Source: Thermopolyspora flexuosa (GTDB taxonomy: Bacteria; Actinomycetota; Actinomycetes; Streptosporangiales; Streptosporangiaceae). Taken from it: DNA of 64,000 nt. The translations under genes and the position numbers were made by a program. Positions 61,055 to 64,000 of this stretch are shown one piece after another. Every line of letters begins with the position of its first letter. Position 1 is the stretch's first letter. A model generated the notes under the pieces. That model was not told the DNA's origin, ran no database searches, and was given only the letters and a program-made list of their open reading frames with translations. The stretch spans positions 434,001 through 498,000 of the forward strand of contig NZ_VFPQ01000001.1 in NCBI RefSeq assembly GCF_006716785.1, written 5' to 3'.

Positions 61055-62668
61055 TCAGGCGGCGCCGGCGAGCGGGTTGGCGATCGGCACGTAGCCCGCG
61101 GCGCGGTCGGCCTGGGCGGCCCAGCGCACCGAGAGGTTCGCCTTCGCCGGGAGCGGCGCCCCGGCGAGCAGATTGGTCAGCGGCAGCGGCCACCCGGCGC
61201 GCTCGGCGTACCGCGCGAGGCGCTCCCGCGCGATCGCCCACAGCGGCGCGGGGTCGGCGTCCGGCCCGGCCACGGTCGCGGCGATCTCCGCGAGGTGGTT
61301 CACCACGAGGCAGTACACGACCCGGTTCCAGCCGCGCACGGTGTCGTAGGTGAGCGCCTCGGCGACCCGCTCGGGCAGCCCGGACAGGTCGTGGCGGCCC
61401 GCGACGAGCTTGGTGCCCTCCATGTCGCGGAAGATCACCTCGGCGGGCATGCCGGCGGCGTCCACGCCGACGAGCACGTTCTGCACGTGCGGCTCGAGCA
61501 CCACGCCGTACCGGAAGTACGCCTCCAGCACCGGCGGGGCCACCCGGTCCACGTACGCGGCCCACCAGCCCTCCGGGTCGCGCCGCCGCGCCTCGGCCAC
61601 GAACTCCGGCACCGCCGTACCGGCGAGCCGCCGCTCCTCCTCGCCGAGCGCGAGCGCGCCCGCGAGCAGCGGCGTGACCCCGGGGCCGCAGGCCGCCCGG
61701 GGATCGGTCCGCACGATCACGCCGAGGCCCTCGAGCAGCCGCGGCGAGATCGACGCCGACCGGTACCCGGGCTCGGGCAGCCAGCGGGTGCCCGGGAACG
61801 CCTCGGCGAGCTCGGCGAAGACCGGGCGCAGCCGCCGGGTGAGCTCGACCGCGCCGGTCAGCTCGTACCAGGAGTTCTTGCGCACGCAGTTGGTGATGCG
61901 CACGTTCAGGGAGAACTTGAGGCAGTGGCCGGTGACCGGGTCGGACACGGTGCGCACCGAGGAGGTGGGGGTCACCGTGCCGGGCGCGTCCCCCAGGTCG
62001 AGCAGGCGGCCGTCGCGCAGCGGCGCGGCCAGCTCGTCGGCGAGCAGCGACAGCTGCCAGGGGTGCGCGGGCAGCAGGGTGTACCCGTCGGGCGCCGCGC
62101 CGAGCCGGTCGAGCACCGCGGCGTCGCCCTCCCCGGCGGCGAGATCGTTCCGTACGGCGAGCAGCCGCAGCGGGAACCTGGCGTGCACCTCCGGCGCGTA
62201 GCGCAGCCACTCGGCGTCCGTGCCGCCGCGCGCCTTCGGCGACGGGTGGAACGGGTGGCCGAACAGCAGCGCCTGCTCCGAGGCGAGCCAGGGGTCGTCC
62301 GGCGGGTCGGCGCCCTCGCGCTCCTTGAGCAGCACGGCGGTGGTCTCCCGGCTCGCGGCGACCTGGGCGGCGAACTCGGCGTTGCCCCCGCCGAGCTCGG
62401 CCACGACGAGCCGGGTGAGCAGGTCGGCGCCGAGCGGCCGCCAGGCGCCGTCGCACAGCCACTCGGGTGTGCCCGCGACCCGCACCGCGGTCCCGCCGTG
62501 GGTGCGGGCGCGGATCAGCGTGCCGCCGATCTCGCACAGCAGGTACGGCCGGGCGGGCCAGACCCGGCCACGCGGCCCGGCCACCTCCCGGACGCAGCAG
62601 CGGAGCAGGGCGGCGAGCGACGCTCGCTCGGCGGCGCAGACGGGCGAATCGAGCACGAGGCTGTCCAT
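61055..62668 (-). CDS. IucA/IucC family NIS siderophore synthetase
   Basis: A 537-residue ATP-dependent synthetase that joins a carboxylic acid such as citrate or alpha-ketoglutarate to an amine or alcohol. Motifs: FGHPFHPSPKARGG, LLPAHPWQLSLLADEL, PTSSVRTVSDPVTGHCLKFS (nucleotide binding), VRITNCVRKNSWYEL, YGVVLEPHVQNVLVG, and VIFRDMEGTKLVAGRHDLSG. The C-terminal FhuF-like region ends PLPAKANLSVRW. It is between the decarboxylase and a second synthetase, so the three are an operon (gaps 53 and 133 bases). ATG 62668 is used; GTG 62680, closer to GGAGG, is possible. Confidence 0.9.
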   Translation of the reverse strand: MDSLVLDSPVCAAERASLAALLRCCVREVAGPRGRVWPARPYLLCEIGGTLIRARTHGGTAVRVAGTPEWLCDGAWRPLGADLLTRLVVAELGGGNAEFAAQVAASRETTAVLLKEREGADPPDDPWLASEQALLFGHPFHPSPKARGGTDAEWLRYAPEVHARFPLRLLAVRNDLAAGEGDAAVLDRLGAAPDGYTLLPAHPWQLSLLADELAAPLRDGRLLDLGDAPGTVTPTSSVRTVSDPVTGHCLKFSLNVRITNCVRKNSWYELTGAVELTRRLRPVFAELAEAFPGTRWLPEPGYRSASISPRLLEGLGVIVRTDPRAACGPGVTPLLAGALALGEEERRLAGTAVPEFVAEARRRDPEGWWAAYVDRVAPPVLEAYFRYGVVLEPHVQNVLVGVDAAGMPAEVIFRDMEGTKLVAGRHDLSGLPERVAEALTYDTVRGWNRVVYCLVVNHLAEIAATVAGPDADPAPLWAIARERLARYAERAGWPLPLTNLLAGAPLPAKANLSVRWAAQADRAAGYVPIANPLAGAA

Positions 62669-62801
62669 AGGTGAAGGCACCCCTCCAAGTAAAGAACGGA
62701 TGGCGATCTCGGGGTAGTGCCGCCGGCGACGACGGCCGGGTCGCGGGCAGGGGGCTGTGGCGGCGGGGCCGCGGTGCGGGGGATCCGCGGTACGGCCCGG
62801 C

Positions 62802-64000
62802 TCAGCGGTGGCGGGCGGGCTCGGCCGGTGGGTGGCGCAGGTAGTTGGGGCCGCTCGTGCCGTAGTACTTGTTCACGTCCCGCGCCCCGGTGCGGGCCTT
62901 GTCGACGAGCGTGCCCGCGGTCACCATCGACTTGCCGACCAGACGGGCCGCGTCCAGCGTGCGGGCCCGCAGCAGCCGGGCCATCGGGTGCCCGCCGTAC
63001 TCGTCGAGCGCGTCGGCGAGCACCTCGCGCACCAGCCGCACCCCGCGCGCCCCGGCGACGTCGAACGCGATCGCCGCCGCGGCGAGGTGCAGGGTGATGG
63101 TGACGAACACGTCGGCGAGCGCGTGCGGGTCGTCGGTGAGCATGCGCTCGTCCCGGAACTCCGGCACCGGCACGCCCGCCGCGGCGAGCGCGTCCGGGGA
63201 GACGAGCAGGCCGTCGTTGTCCTTGATCAGCAGGCGCAGCGGGCCGCGGCCGAGCACGAGGGCGAGGTTCTGCTGGTGCGCCTCGAGGGCCACGCCGTAC
63301 CGGACGAACAGCCGCACGTTCCAGGTGAGCAGCACGGTGAGGTACTCGCGCAGCAGCGCCATCGCGTCGCCGCCGTGGTACCGGCGGGCCAGCTCGTCGA
63401 TCACCCGCCCCGGGCCGGGCGCGGGGGCGGGCAGCGCGGCCACCGTGACGATCTCGCCGGGCGGGTGCCGCCGCAGCAGCCAGCCGAGGTACTCGTGGCC
63501 GGTGTGCGCGAACGCCTGCTCGTCGGCGAGCTCCACCGGCAGCCGCTCGCGCGCCGCGATCGCGCGGAGCATGCGCTCGGCGGCGGCCCCGTCGTGCAGC
63601 GTGCCCGGCTTGATCGACCGGCGGTTGCGCAGCCCGAGCGTGCTGGTGACCAGCGGCAGCTTCAGGTGGACCGGCGGACCGGCGGACGCGACCACCTCGA
63701 CGGTGCGCATCGACAGCGTGGGCCGCACCGGCAGGTACGGCGTGGCGCCCACGACCACGCCGGGGATCTCGCGCACCGTGCCGGCGGTGAGCGGGTGGAC
63801 CGGGAAGAGCGTGTGCGTGGCGGCGAGCCGCTCGGGCAGGCCCGCGTCGCGGAACGACGGCCACCACGGCTCGGTCTCGGCCCGGCCCGGGCCGCGCACC
63901 ACCCGATCGGCCGGCACCGCGGCCCAGCGCAGCCGGAACGTCGGCGCGAACTCCGGCGCGTACGCGCGCAGCTCGGCCTCGGAGAGCCCGAACCGGCAGC
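62802..64000 (-). CDS. second IucA/IucC family NIS synthetase, 5' part outside the window
   Basis: About 399 residues visible; the N-terminus lies beyond the right edge. The first codons read CRFGLSEAELRAYAPEFAPT, then FRLRWAAVPADRVVRG. Motifs: LFPVHPLTAGTVREIPG, TLSMRTVEVVASAGPPVHLK (nucleotide binding), RYGVALEAHQQNLALVLG, LLIKDNDGLLVSP, and the end DVNKYYGTSGPNYLRHP. It differs clearly from the first synthetase, as expected for enzymes acting on different carboxylates or steps. With the decarboxylase this implies a citrate-based siderophore; export and uptake genes must be beyond the edge. Confidence 0.88.
   Translation of the reverse strand, partial: CRFGLSEAELRAYAPEFAPTFRLRWAAVPADRVVRGPGRAETEPWWPSFRDAGLPERLAATHTLFPVHPLTAGTVREIPGVVVGATPYLPVRPTLSMRTVEVVASAGPPVHLKLPLVTSTLGLRNRRSIKPGTLHDGAAAERMLRAIAARERLPVELADEQAFAHTGHEYLGWLLRRHPPGEIVTVAALPAPAPGPGRVIDELARRYHGGDAMALLREYLTVLLTWNVRLFVRYGVALEAHQQNLALVLGRGPLRLLIKDNDGLLVSPDALAAAGVPVPEFRDERMLTDDPHALADVFVTITLHLAAAAIAFDVAGARGVRLVREVLADALDEYGGHPMARLLRARTLDAARLVGKSMVTAGTLVDKARTGARDVNKYYGTSGPNYLRHPPAEPARHR

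Overview
This is a very GC-rich, densely coded chromosomal segment of an actinobacterium. I see no rRNA or tRNA genes, insertion sequences, CRISPR arrays or phage genes. GTG starts, 4-bp ATGA/GTGA gene overlaps and actinobacterial marker genes (mycobacterial-type sigE-rseA-htrA-tatB, DUF3117, DUF3107, moeZ, adnAB, ku/ligD) are everywhere. A member of the Streptosporangiales is my best guess; this is inference, not shown.

The core follows a conserved actinobacterial order. From memory, 1-22475 resembles the Mycobacterium tuberculosis stretch from about Rv1177 to Rv1232c: ferredoxin, dapC, dapE, LOG proteins, a DivIVA-like protein, tag, DUF3117, an O-methyltransferase, sigE-rseA-htrA-tatB, an MgtE-N/CBS protein, DUF1003 and mrp. 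From memory, 32551-59852 resembles about Rv3201c-Rv3211: DEAD helicase, ferritin-like protein, DUF3107, TetR, moeZ, alkyltransferase-like protein and AdnAB. Other genes sit between or inside these blocks: a paaX/enoyl-CoA hydratase pair, a citrate-lyase-like aldolase, an EamA transporter, a secreted endonuclease/phosphatase-fold protein, a CPBP protease, a giant membrane-anchored BNR protein, and a metallo-beta-lactamase-fold protein next to a RecB-type nuclease.

The most accessory part is 36723-52539. It holds a divergent end-joining pair (ligD polymerase domain and ku), a His/Lys/Gly-rich secreted repeat protein, and two paralogous membrane proteins flanking their probable winged-helix repressor behind a clear operator. 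It then holds a tandemly duplicated two-gene cassette: a membrane-anchored four-Cys protein followed by a mycosin-like subtilase, twice. The second subtilase has lost its catalytic Ser and its oxyanion Asn. I regard this protease/pseudoprotease array as the best candidate for an undescribed system. A very long CDP-glycerol glycerophosphotransferase follows, then adnA-adnB.

The right end (59859-64000, minus strand) is a siderophore locus with a type III PLP-dependent decarboxylase and two IucA/IucC synthetases; the last is cut by the window edge. The left edge cuts a solute-binding lipoprotein gene.

At least nine genes have a TANNNT hexamer ending 6-8 bases before the start codon and no Shine-Dalgarno sequence, which suggests leaderless transcripts. 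Several intergenic regions contain long perfect or nested inverted repeats.
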